In this document: positions 54,828 through 64,000 of the stretch, piece after piece | Numbering within the stretch: position 1 is the first letter of the stretch | Layout: each line of letters starts with the position of its first letter | Source of the DNA: Haematobia irritans | Taxonomy: Eukaryota; Arthropoda; Insecta; Diptera; Muscidae | Direction of reading: 5' to 3' | Length of the DNA: 64,000 bases | Assembly (NCBI RefSeq): GCF_050003625.1 | Contig: NC_134400.1 | Coordinates: 64,356,241 to 64,420,240 of the forward strand | Program-made: the position numbers and the translations under genes | Notes under the pieces: generated by a model | Told to the model about the DNA's origin: nothing | The model's database searches: none | What the model saw: only the letters and a program-made list of their open reading frames with translations

Positions 54828-56494
54828 TTAGTATTTATAATTTTGTATTAATTTATTCATAATTGTTTTGAATTTTTCCATGGCCATGGATTTGAACAAT
54901 TCATCATTTTTGCTCATTGCTAATTCTTTTATTCGTTGCTGTTGCATCTTCAATATAAGTTTCTCCAAAGTCACCTTAGTGTTCGATAGATTATCGCTGT
55001 ATATGACAGATACACTGCTATTATTTATCTCAAATACTGTTTTCTTTCTCTGCATATCCGGTATAAACTCGAGTTTTCTCATATTTCGTATGTCAGTGGG
55101 TGATGTGCATTCCCAAATTAAAAGTTGATCAGGCTGCGAAATTGGTACTTCATCACTATGGATGTCATCGTTATGTTTTTGTGCACGCAACTCTTTCTGC
55201 ATGCTTCTAGTAATGGCTAGGACTTGAGCGTCTCGCTCGATTGAAGTGGGAATCATCGCTTTCAAAGTTTCGCTATTTATGTTTATTCTTGACAAAGCGT
55301 CAGCATTTGTATTCGTCTTCCCTTTTTTGTACACTATTTCAAAATCATAGTCACATAAATCCATTCGAATACGTGTCATCTTAGAAGAAGGATTTTTATG
55401 TGAGAACAATGAAACAAGTGGTCTGTGGTCAGTTACAACTATGAATTTTCTGCCATAAAGGTAGGGTCTAAAAAAGTTGATTCCCCAATGAATGGCAAGG
55501 AGTTCCTTTTCTAATACTGGTTTATTTAAATCATGTTTTGATAGAGTAGCGCTGGCGTACGAAATTGGTAAATCGCTGCCAATTACTCCTTGAGACAGAA
55601 CTGCTTCTAAAGCATAATTAGATTCGTCAATATAAAAGTTTGTGAAAAATCCGGGTATTGCAGTACTGGAGGTTTAAGTAAACTATTTTTTAAAGTTTCA
55701 AATGCATTTCGGCACTGTAAAGTCCATTCGAATTTCTGATTCTTTTTCAGAAGCATATTCAAGCATTTTGCGTTATCGGCAAAGTTCGGTATAAAGCGCC
55801 TATAATAATTACAAAAGGCTACAAATCGTCTGACTTCATCGGCGTTATTTGGTACTGGATATCGTCTTATTACTTCATCTTTGGCTGGATCAGTCTTCAC
55901 TCCTTTATCCGTTATGAGATGTCCCAAATAGACTACCTCCAACTTCAAAAAACTGCATTTGTTTGCATTTAATTTAAGGTTGAATTTTCTCAATCTTCGA
56001 AATATATCTCGCAAATTTTCGTTGTGATGTTTGAGACTACATCCAAAAACGATGATGTCATCCACATAAAGAAAAGCGGATGCATCCAAACCACTTAATG
56101 CAACTGTTAGCATTCTTTGAAAACTATTCTATGAAATTTTTAAACCAAACGGTAAACGTTTGAATTGTTAATGGCCATTTCTGGTTGAGAAAGTTGTGAG
56201 TGGACGTGATTCGCTGTGAAGATTTATTTGGTGGAACGAGCTTGTCATTTCAAGTGTTGAGAAATACTTAGCTCTTCCAAGTCTGTCTAAAACGTCTTCA
56301 ATCCGGGTTAATGGAAACTTATCATTTACTATTCTGTCGTTGAGTTTCCTAAAATCAACAACCAAACGCCATTTATTTTGCCCATCTATAGATTTCTTTG
56401 GTGCAGCCAACAATGGTGAATTGTAAGGGCTTACTGAATCTTCAATTATGTCGTCTTCCAAAAGTTGTGCCACTTGCTTGTTAATCTCTTCCAT
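54828..56494 (-). pseudogene. 412-like RT and RNase H, damaged
   Basis: RT begins at 56,494 (SPYNSPLLAAPKKSIDGQ, RLVVDFRKLNDRIV). Motif A reads STLEMTSSFHQI, so the catalytic Asp is Glu. A stop/frameshift lies at ~56,140. Motif C FLYVDDIIVFG is at ~56,070, then VYLGHLITDKGVKTDP and YYRRFIPNFAD. RNase H follows in another frame (55,640-55,400: IDESNYALEAVL, VTDHRPLVSLF), then RMDLCDYDFEIVYKKGK and NADALSRI at 55,370-55,280. A long C-terminal extension to 54,828 has no recognised domain. Confidence 0.85.
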
Positions 56495-57352
56495 TTAGGT
56501 CTGTGGGAGTCTGTAGTTCTTTATGTAAACTGGAGTAGAATCAGAAGTTTCAATGCGTTGAGTATAAAAAATGTTTATGGTAAGCCTCTCTCCAGGTAAA
56601 TGGAAAATATCTTGAAATTCTGCAAAGATATCTATAATCGACTCTTTAGCCTCAGGATCACTTGTACCAATATCCAATGATTCCAATAAAGTGTTCAACC
56701 TAGTGGTGTTTTTCTCGTATTGATTAGTGGTTGTGTGGCAGACGTGATAATCACTTAAAGGATTCACTTCACAATCAATATTATCAATAGTTACATCTTT
56801 GTCAGTGGAGTTCAGTAGTTTAACATGAACAACCACGTGTGCTGGTATAATGCAATTAGCTAGATAAACTCCTTCTGCTAATTCTTTGTTGAGTACAATA
56901 CTTTCTTCTTCAACTTTAATGTTTAGTGGCAAAATGATTTCTGATCTTGATGGTATGGTTATACAGCGGTGAGTCACCGGTCTATTACTCATGGGTAATA
57001 TCACATCTTTATTATTCACGTTAAACGCAATTGTGTATGTCTCAAAATCAATTCTGCATAAATATTCAGATAGAATATCTCTTCCTATTATTCCATCAGT
57101 TGGTATAGGAAAATCGCCTTGAACAACATAGAAATTGTGCACAATGGCATCATCCTCCATTTCCAAACGTAGACTTGATGTACCAATACATTGAATTGCC
57201 TCTCTGGTGATCCCAGTTAACCTTGCTGTGTCTCGTGTATTTATCCTCATAAAGTTTTGAACTTTACATACAGAAATATCTGCGCCAGTATCTATCATAA
57301 ATGTTAACACCTTACTTGAGCATTTCAGTGTTACATAAGCATTTGTATTCAA
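56495..57352 (-). CDS. 412-like protease region (285 aa ORF)
   Basis: An intact stretch of polyprotein with the aspartic protease site FMIDTGADISVCK near its N-terminus, then GIIGRDILSEYLCRIDFETY (second conserved part of retropepsins). About 130 linker residues follow before the RT. It ends at a stop at 56,495, one codon from the RT frame, so the boundary may be a real lesion. It would release Gag and Pol products in the ancestor. Confidence 0.8.
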   Translation of the reverse strand: MNTNAYVTLKCSSKVLTFMIDTGADISVCKVQNFMRINTRDTARLTGITREAIQCIGTSSLRLEMEDDAIVHNFYVVQGDFPIPTDGIIGRDILSEYLCRIDFETYTIAFNVNNKDVILPMSNRPVTHRCITIPSRSEIILPLNIKVEEESIVLNKELAEGVYLANCIIPAHVVVHVKLLNSTDKDVTIDNIDCEVNPLSDYHVCHTTTNQYEKNTTRLNTLLESLDIGTSDPEAKESIIDIFAEFQDIFHLPGERLTINIFYTQRIETSDSTPVYIKNYRLPQT

Positions 57353-57369
57353 TTCGATGTTAAATATTT

Positions 57370-57879
57370 TTAATTTTGGGCCTCTTGGATGACATCCTGC
57401 GTCATCCGGCCATTGGAGTTTTCCTGTTCACACGTACAAGGAAAAGCTCGAAAGTTTCTTCCACTACTGTTTGTATATGTACGGCCTCTGCCACCAAAAT
57501 TGCGACTTCCAACACTATTGTTGTTATTGCCATTTCCATTAGAATATGTTGTGTAATTACTATGATTTTGCGGATTATCTCGATTAACGTGGCGAGAGTT
57601 TCCTCTTTGCTTTTCTTGCATGCCCATATTATATCTGTTACCACCGCGGTAATCGTTAGTGTCATTGTGTATATAATTGCAAGTATTATGTGTTTTATCG
57701 TATCTGTTGTTTGGGTTACCGTACCTCGTATTGCTCCTGTTATTTCCTTCATATCTATTCCTGTGATACGTATTACCTCCACTAGCCCTACGAACCGGAA
57801 AAACTTGTCTCGTCTCCATACCTAAGCTTTTCTCAGCTGTCAAACACCTTTGAGTGGTCTCAGCCAGTGAAGACGGCAT
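57370..57879 (-). CDS. 412-like Gag C-terminal (Asn/Gly/Arg-rich)
   Basis: This 169-residue ORF is rich in Asn, Arg, Gly and Tyr (YHRNRYEGNNRSNTRYGN, NNNSVGSRNFGGRGRTY), typical of the nucleocapsid part of gag proteins of this lineage that lack CCHC knuckles. It continues from the capsid ORF at 57,919 across a stop at ~57,900. Confidence 0.7.
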   Translation of the reverse strand: MPSSLAETTQRCLTAEKSLGMETRQVFPVRRASGGNTYHRNRYEGNNRSNTRYGNPNNRYDKTHNTCNYIHNDTNDYRGGNRYNMGMQEKQRGNSRHVNRDNPQNHSNYTTYSNGNGNNNNSVGSRNFGGRGRTYTNSSGRNFRAFPCTCEQENSNGRMTQDVIQEAQN

Positions 57880-57918
57880 GTTAGCTAATAATATCGGTTT
57901 AAATTCCGAATTTACACC

Positions 57919-58686
57919 CTAAATAAAAACATTTAACGCCATATTTTCATTTGCCTTGTAAATGGCATCCTTAGTGTCCTGAGTCGGATTTGTTAAATTT
58001 CCTATTTCAAACCTGCTGAGCTCATCACTAAGTTCCGAAATTTTCTCCCTAAATGATGTCATGCTAGAATTGCCCTGTTTCGTATTTCCTAACTCTGTTA
58101 AAATTTGTTGTATTGACCTAGGATTAAGGTAAGCGTCTTCTAATGCTTTTTTCAAAGCCGCGAAGGTTGTCGGTCTATTAGATCGGCCTAAAGTGCTCCT
58201 TACCTGAGCCGTAAGTTTGAAATTGTAGACATACTTGACGAATATCTCCTTATCCTCATTTCTTAACAGGTCATGCAGTAATTCTGACTGCGCTATAAAA
58301 TCCAAGTTGTTGAATGAGCCCTTGAATATTTGTAGGTTTTTACCCATCATAGAAATATCGAATTGAGCCATAGTTGGTAAATTTCTTATTTCCTTTATAT
58401 CTTTTGTTTTCACTTGTTCAAGTAGTAGCCAAACTTCCTCTTTCAATTCATATAATTCTACTTTTAACTCGGATAATTCCTTGCAATCGAAATCAGTATC
58501 ATCCACCGTATATTGTAAAACCTTTATCCTTTTTAATTTAGATTCTTTATAATCTATAGAAAATACTGTATTTTTACTTTTCTTTAAATTCGACTTCAAT
58601 GATTCTAATTCTTTTATATATTCTTTTAACTTTTCCATTAATTCGTTTTTTTTCTGCAATACTCTTTTTTTTTTGTTACTATGCAA
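57919..58686 (-). CDS. 412-like Gag N-terminal/capsid (255 aa)
   Basis: A coiled-coil-like N-terminus (KKNELMEKLKEYIKELESLK, LKVELYELKEEVWLLLEQV) precedes a capsid-like region (MAQFDISMMGKNLQIFKGSF, DFIAQSELLHDLLRNEDKE, FKLTAQVRSTLG, TFAALKKALEDAYL), which fits mdg1/412-family Gag. It ends at a stop near 57,919. Confidence 0.75.
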   Translation of the reverse strand: MHSNKKKRVLQKKNELMEKLKEYIKELESLKSNLKKSKNTVFSIDYKESKLKRIKVLQYTVDDTDFDCKELSELKVELYELKEEVWLLLEQVKTKDIKEIRNLPTMAQFDISMMGKNLQIFKGSFNNLDFIAQSELLHDLLRNEDKEIFVKYVYNFKLTAQVRSTLGRSNRPTTFAALKKALEDAYLNPRSIQQILTELGNTKQGNSSMTSFREKISELSDELSRFEIGNLTNPTQDTKDAIYKANENMALNVFI

Positions 58687-59216
58687 ATGTTCTTATTATA
58701 CTATTTCTATTATATTGTACACTTTTCTTTTTCTACTATTTGACTTCCTTTAAAATCTTAGAAATTCAAATATATATAATTCCAGTGTGAACATTAAAAT
58801 GTGAATGCAAGATTTTATGTGTGAACGCAAATTTATATTCATGTGTGAATGCAAAACTCAAGTGAGAACGCAAAATTTTACATTGTGAACGACAAACTTT
58901 AAGTGTGAACAGCAAGTATTTTACAACCCTATTCAGTGTAAACCCTCTTTTATGTTATAATCGATTATTTAGTATTCGATAACCGATTACCATTCATCAT
59001 ATTTGACGTTTTACTTTTACTTTCGTGTTTTGATGACGATCATTTTTACATTCGCGTGTGCTTTAGCAAATATTTCTTCTAGTTTTATAATCAATATCAT
59101 AGTTTTAAGAATAACAATAATGAATTCAATTCATTGTGATTTATATATATTTTTTCAATAAATAAATGAATATGATATATGTACAAAATGTGCATCAGTG
59201 TTGTGTTTTATGGTGT

Positions 59217-59551
59217 TTATTGTTTCATTGTTGGTTTTTTCTTTGGCATCTGTGTCTCAAGCTCATCAATTCTTTGCCAAATTTCGCATGCACGATTCCA
59301 AGGTGGTGGTGGATCTGCATTCACCAGTTCTCTCAATGCAGCCAGCTCCCGACGCAATCGCACAATTCTTCCACCTCTTCTGTGTTTGGGTTTTTGTGTC
59401 GGTGGTATCCGAGTCAATTTTTCTTCTACCGCTCGCTGCTGTCTTTTCAAATAATTTTCGATGGATAGCTTCTTTGGGCCTACGTTCAACGCAGCTGGAG
59501 TAGCTTCCTCTTTTGGCAGCAGCTTTTGGTCCGATGCGGGCAGGATCGCCA
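59217..59551 (-). CDS. Small leader ORF at the 412-like primer site
   Basis: The 111-residue ORF starts at the ATG overlapping the primer binding site (atggcgatcc at 59,551) and is basic (RRGGRIVRLRRELAALREL, PPPPWNRACEIWQRIDELE). A 530-bp spacer follows before gag. Small ORFs in this position occur in related elements; the role is unknown. Confidence 0.5.
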
Positions 59552-59987
59552 TGTAATGTTTGTCTTTTTTAATTTAGTGTGTGTTGTGGAATTGACGAAG
59601 ATGATAGTTTGATGTTTTTAAATTTAGTATGCCTGCCTAATAGTTTGCCGGCGCTTAATAACGCCACGGGCAGAAAAAGGGTTTTTGTTTTCCTTTGCAG
59701 GCACAACCAGGTGCCACAGCAAAAATAATTATTTAAATAGAAAATGCCGGGTTAGGCTTTCAAAACTGAATGATTATCTATATTGAAAATTGTCCATCTT
59801 TTATACTTAAATAACGGTATTTATAATTTTTAATTCTTTTTTTCAACATTATCCTTAAAAATAAACAACAATCCTTAAACATAACATATGATCTAAACTT
59901 ATAACTAAACAGCTGATAAAAAATACAATTATTCTCAAACTACTTAACAGCTGATTCATTTTTATAATACCGTTCACACTATAGGTC

Positions 59988-60588
59988 TCTTCAAGCTTCG
60001 CCGATGTTGGTAAGTCTCTTTTGTTGCTTTTATTTCTATTTATGTGCATATATTCTGTGATTTTTAACTATTATCAATGCATTTAGTCTAACTAGTCTAA
60101 CTATTATCAATGCATAATAGTCTTTAATTCCGTTATTCAAAATTTCGAACATCATTACATACATAATTCACGATCAGTGAAAGTTCACTGTGCTTTCTTT
60201 TTGTTTCTAATGCATTCATTTATTTTTTTTTGTGTTCTTTGTAAATTTCGTTCAGAAATTTACACCCTACACTCAAAAGGAAAATATATTTGATTCATTA
60301 AATAGTAAAAATTTATTTGAAAAAAAACCTCTCCTTGAAAATATAACAATAGTTAGGGCCACTTTCTCAATGTCTTGTTATTATTTATCGTGTCGATAAG
60401 ACAGCTGATCCCATACAAAAATTTTACTAACCGGAGGTCTATCCTCCGGTTAAAATTAATCGGAGGATGAGAAACTGGCCATTAGATGTGTTAAATTTAA
60501 TAGATTGTTAAAATAAATAATTAAAAATTGGTAAAAAAAAATATGTAAATATTGCACTTCCCCTACAAAACAGAAATTCATTGTTATA
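59988..60588 (+). other. Unassigned insert, right part
   Basis: This continues 52,677-53,119 beyond the 412-like element: a short coding-like tail, a possible donor ggtaagtc at ~60,010, then AT-rich sequence carrying a Harbinger-type MITE. It ends at cagaaattcattgt, where the Gypsy leader resumes. No terminal inverted repeats of the insert were found. Confidence 0.4.
60356..60481. mobile_element. PIF/Harbinger-type MITE, 126 bp
   Basis: Ends gggccactttctcaatg and the inverse of gatgagaaactggcca form imperfect terminal inverted repeats starting GGGCCA/TGGCCA. A tta duplication flanks them (60353-60355, 60482-60484). An internal perfect hairpin aaccggagg/cctccggtt lies near 60,429-60,451. Confidence 0.75.
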
Positions 60589-60904
60589 ATATTTCTTGTT
60601 GCTATATTTTTTTAGTTATAAGTAAATTCTTTCTAAATTCTTTGAATAAAATTTTAAAATATATTGTAATGGATTGCTAACTTAAAACAAAGGGGTTTTC
60701 CTATAACATGAATTCCACATCATGTAAGTAAGTCAGTGAATTTACATTTTTTTCAGGGTTTTACATAAAAATTACCAGTCGTAGAACATTAGGAAGGGAG
60801 GATACAGAGACATGATCCCCAAATAACATCAGAGGGATCCCCTACAATTATCGAGCCTGACCTCTTATTTTTTCTTCATATTTGTGGTTACTATAAGTTC
60901 TGGG
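60589..60904 (+). repeat. Gypsy leader region, copy 2, continued
   Basis: Matches 37,957-38,272 (tataatatttcttgttgcta ... gttactataagttctgg) with small differences, then is cut by a LOA fragment. Confidence 0.75.
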
Positions 60905-62108
60905 GCTGACTGTTTGGCAAAAATGTCTAAAGGCGATAGATGCAGCATGACATAAAGGGAATCTGTTCCTGTCTTACTGAATGCGCCTGAGATACACAAG
61001 CACGCCATACGCTGAACTTTATCTAAACAAGTCGGTTGCTGAAGTGCCGGCCACCAGACTACAATACCATATAGCATTACAGGTCTAACCACTGCCGTGT
61101 ATAGCCAATGCACCATTTTAGGTTTTAGTCCCCACTTTTTTCCTATTGCTTTTTGCACGAGTACAAAGCTACCGTGGCTTTTCTCGCCCTTTCTTCAATA
61201 TTAAGCTTAAAGTTCAGCTTCCTGCCCAAAATAACGCCATGGTATTTTGCACGCTCACCAAAGGGAATTTCAATACCCCTAAGGATATGGGCTTAACCGT
61301 GGGAATTTTCGATCTTTGCAGTACATGACTAATTCTGTCTTTATAGGATTTACCCCAAGACCATTCTCTTTCGCCCATTTCTCAGTCATCCGAAGGACTC
61401 TCTGTATAAGATCTCTGATTGTGGATGGGAACTTTCTCCTGACTGCTAGAGCCACATCATCCGCGTATGCCACCACTTTTATCCTTTCTTTTTCTAGGGA
61501 AGGTTGTTTATAGAAACATTCCAAAGAAGAGGTGATAGAACTCCTCCTTGGGGAGTGCCTCTGTTCACATACCTTTGTATGTTTGCTTGCCCTAGTGTGG
61601 CTGAAATACGTCTCTTTATTAGAAGTTCGTCTAACAGTATACCTGGATCAACATTCAGAGTTGTCAGTCCATTTAATATCGAGCTCGGATGGACGTTATT
61701 GAAGGCCCCTTCGATGTCTAGAAACGCAACGATTGTGTATTCTTTGACAGAAAGTGAGCTTTCAATAAAGCTGACTAGTCCATGCAATGCGGTCCCAGTG
61801 GACCTTCCTTTCGAGTATGCATGCTGTCGTTTCGAGAGCAAACCTGAATCGAAGCTACTTCTAAGGTAAATATCTATCATCCTCTCCAGAGTCTTAAGTA
61901 GGAAAGAGGATAAGCTGATTGGTCGGAAATCCTTCGCACTGGAGTGAGAGGCTTTTCCCGCTTTAGGCATGAAAAAGACTTTTGTTTCCCTCCACTTTTC
62001 TGGAAAATATGTTAAGTTTATACATCCTTTATATATCACCGTCAGCCAAGGGATAATTCTTTCAGTCACTGTTTGTTACTCCGCCGGAGTAATTCCATCA
62101 GGTCCTGT
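60905..62108 (-). mobile_element. LOA LINE fragment, RT region
   Basis: Truncated at both ends. The minus strand covers GPDGITPAE-like sequence at ~62,100, RT motifs (FRPISLSSFLLKTLERM, FLDIEGAFNNV, GTPQGGVLSPLLW) at 61,960-61,520, a frameshift, YADDVALAV at ~61,465, and the thumb (GKKWGLKPKMVHWLYTAVVR, LDKVQRMACLCISGAFSKTG) to 60,905. Two indels are shared with the copy at 41,757 and absent at 9,203: the loss of two residues in DPGILLDELL and a frameshifting deletion before SLEKERIKVV. Confidence 0.88.
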
Positions 62109-62989
62109 GAGGTCCCTCACGGTCTCTCACTTTGGTTTTTCTGAAAAAAACCTATATATGTTTGAAATTTTTCGGAACAATATTTATTTGACAAAAAGAA
62201 ATTTCAATAGAAAAAATGTGTATATTAATTTCAATCCATGAAATTTTGTGAAAAGCATTGGACAAATTTGGAAGGAACTTTAGAGAAAAAAAAACATTAA
62301 GACAAAAAGGAGAAAAGGAACAAGGTGGGCCAAAAACAATTAATATGCGGAAGGGCAATTGGTAGAGAATTTAATCATAGACATATTAGGTAAATTAGAG
62401 AAAAAAAGAAATGGTGTGAATTAATGAGTGGTCTAATACTAGGAAAAGACGAAGTTCTTCAAGACAGAGGCTGTGGGTTCAAACTCGCAGCCTCCGCCCC
62501 TAACGAGAATATATGAATTGTAAGTGCATAAAGAGCATTAACACGAATTCCATTTGTTTGGTCGGAAATTTGTCATGACAACAATGTAAAAGACATTTAA
62601 AGAAAGCCGGCGCTTTGAAAAGAAGAAAGAGAAAAATTATTTATTTAAATACCATTGGTCATGCAATCCTATATGGAACGCCTAGAAGCATCGATGTAGA
62701 CAAGATAAATATATGAAGTTTAAGTATTTATAAGATGAGCCCTGATTATAATTGTTTACTAGTTGTATGCATCTAAATATGTTGCGATTTGGTCCTCCAT
62801 CATTAACTTTTATTATTTAAATCAACAATAGTCTTCAGTATCCTCATCAACAAGCGCTCGTGGATTTATAGTGAAATTAAAATAATTTTGTTCAAACTTT
62901 GTAAGTACCGGAGCAACAAAATCACATACATTTAAATAGCAGCGTAGTTCCAAACGGGAATTTTTCTTCACAAGAAAGAATAGTACAGG
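62109..62989. other. Leader-like region before a Gypsy gag
   Basis: AT-rich sequence between the LOA fragment and the last gag. It does not match the leader of the first Gypsy element. It contains a tRNA-like remnant at 62,415-62,498; otherwise I see no ORF or repeat. Confidence 0.4.
62415..62498 (+). ncRNA. tRNA-Leu-like remnant (possible SINE head)
   Basis: gagtggtctaa at 62,426 resembles box A of tRNA-Leu, and ggttcaaactc at 62,476 resembles box B with a wobble-paired T stem (tgtgg/tcgca). The acceptor ends do not pair well and no intact anticodon arm is evident, so this is at best a decayed tRNA or SINE head. Confidence 0.3.
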
Positions 62990-63712
62990 CAACTGAAGGA
63001 AACGCGGGATCGACAAACAATTTTGTGACGGAAACGTACTGACAAGGTCTTGAACATTATTCGTAATTGGCGAACATTAACGACATGCTCGTGGAGGAAT
63101 TTGTATATAGAAGAGATTCTCACGTCTAATAATTCGCAAGGGGATTATAATCTACTATGTAGACACGCCCATAGCTTATTCGAGGGCAAAGCACTCGAGT
63201 TGTATTGGCGATTTAATGGCTCTGAAAAATCAATATAAAAGCGACTACAGCGATTTCGACGTTCTAGATGACATTCGTAGACGCAGACTATTATTAGGAA
63301 TTTGAGACCAGAAATAAGGCTAGCGTTGTTGCATTTGAACATTGTTAATATTTCACAGCTACGAAAGGAAGTTCGTAAACATGAAAGATTTATGAGTGAT
63401 ATAGTAGTGAAGGATTCAAGGATTAATAGATTAAAAGTTGCAGAAATATCCGGCGAAATTAAGATAGACCAGGATACATGCCTTCCTGAATTGGAAGAGA
63501 TATGCGGTATAAGAAATCTAAAATGTTGGAATTGTAACATGGAAGGTCACTGGTACTTGGATTGCCTGGCACAGGAAGAATATTTTGCTACGGATGTGGC
63601 TTACCGAACACATATAAACCTTCTTGGCCGAAATGTACAAAAAACGACAAGGCGGATGTCGGCAGGAAGTAGAGCAGACATCCGAACTAAACCACGATAC
63701 TAACGAAATCAT
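62990..63712 (+). pseudogene. Another Gypsy-element Gag
   Basis: The Gag core LLCRHAHSLFEGKALELYWRF at 63,150 and NLRPEIRLALLHLNIVNISQ at 63,300-63,360 matches the layout of the 39,578 Gag with about half the residues shared, so it is a related but distinct family. The knuckle CWNCNMEGHWYLDC at 63,525 is followed by a frameshifted second knuckle (degraded CYGCG). Stops or frameshifts lie at 63,240-63,300. It is the start of an element extending past the window. Confidence 0.8.
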
Positions 63713-64000
63713 CGATATTGAAAGACATCAACTAAATAGACCTTTTCATAAACGATTAGTAGAACAAAATGAAAATATTAGGAATAGAAAGAACAAACTC
63801 TCTTCGAAGAGGCAAAGGTCACTCAGAAGAATAAAAGAATTTAACAGGATATTGAGACAATATCGGAAATTCATAATATCACCACTGATAGATAAATCAC
63901 TTGATAATAGACCGTATGTCAAAATTAAAATAGGCAATAATCACTATTTTGGACTTTTAGACAGCGGCGCTAGTAAAAGTGTTCTAGGCGGAATTTGGCA
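63713..64000 (+). pseudogene. Gypsy-element protease start, cut by window end
   Basis: A basic linker (KRQRSLRRIKEFNRILRQY) leads into YVKIKIGNNHYFGLLDSGAS near 63,917-63,975, with the retropepsin D-S-G site intact. The window ends a few codons later. The protein is in another frame from Gag. Confidence 0.75.

Larger units (their letters stand above)
53124..59983 (-). mobile_element. 412/mdg1-like LTR retrotransposon
   Basis: LTRs are 53124-53553 and 59552-59983 (about 430 bp, nearly identical). A 4-bp direct repeat ggtc flanks them (53120-53123, 59984-59987). Read on the minus strand, the primer site tggcgatcctgcc (59,551-59,539) follows the 5' LTR, resembling the tRNA-Arg site of 412-type elements, and a purine tract aggggtgaggg precedes the 3' LTR. 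Internal order: leader ORF, gag, protease, RT, RNase H, integrase. No env was found. Defects in RT and integrase make it inactive. Confidence 0.9.

Noticed and set aside
57376..57825. 149-residue plus-strand frame rich in Ile/Val
   Set aside because: It is the antisense shadow of the Asn/Gly-rich Gag region of the 412-like element.
59166..59503. Three overlapping hydrophobic plus-strand frames
   Set aside because: They are antisense to the basic leader ORF of the 412-like element and look membrane-like only because of T-richness.

Overview
This is eukaryotic DNA, most likely from a higher (cyclorrhaphan, probably calyptrate) fly. It is AT-rich, has canonical GT/AG introns, and is packed with insect transposable element (TE) families: BEL/Pao, Copia, Gypsy (two kinds), LOA-type and I-type LINEs, Tc1, hAT, P element, many MITEs and a tRNA-headed SINE. 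The species is an inference. I see no ordinary host gene, rRNA gene or CRISPR array. Almost every coding region is a transposon fossil with stops, frameshifts or deletions.

Layout. 1-3,600: a minus-strand LINE reverse-transcriptase (RT) fragment, a palindromic foldback repeat, and a minus-strand BEL/Pao element that has lost most of its RT and RNase H. 3,731-8,681: a ten-exon THAP/P-element transposase gene with readable splice sites but several disabling lesions. Its introns carry a SINE and several MITEs. 9,203-13,813: a LOA-type LINE with an 11-bp target-site duplication (TSD). 14,000-15,354: BEL gag start plus a 638-bp LTR. 15,900-27,416: a nested stack in which a foldback element is split by a Copia element (TSD agata), itself split by a hAT-type MITE, a hAT transposon (which holds another MITE) and an I-type LINE. 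27,417-31,015: non-coding MITE-like repeats. 31,018-33,440: a second Copia element (minus) broken by a LOA 3' end. 33,485-35,705: a second foldback arm interrupted by a Tc1 fossil and a dispersed repeat. 36,106-52,676: a Gypsy element (RING-like ORF, gag, protease, RT/RNase H, integrase) interrupted by a 5-kb minus-strand LOA copy. Its 3' part is tandemly duplicated and followed by a second copy of its leader. 52,677-60,588: an unassigned insert holding a complete-ended 412/mdg1-like element with 4-bp TSD ggtc. 60,905-62,108: a LOA fragment. 62,990-64,000: gag and protease of another Gypsy element running off the end.

The parts do not form a pathway. They record successive insertions, and TSDs and empty sites let part of the order be read. 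The most interesting signals are a SINE whose 3' tail matches the resident LOA LINE, the multi-exon P/THAP gene, a RING-H2-like ORF upstream of a Gypsy gag, and several MITEs with exact TSDs.
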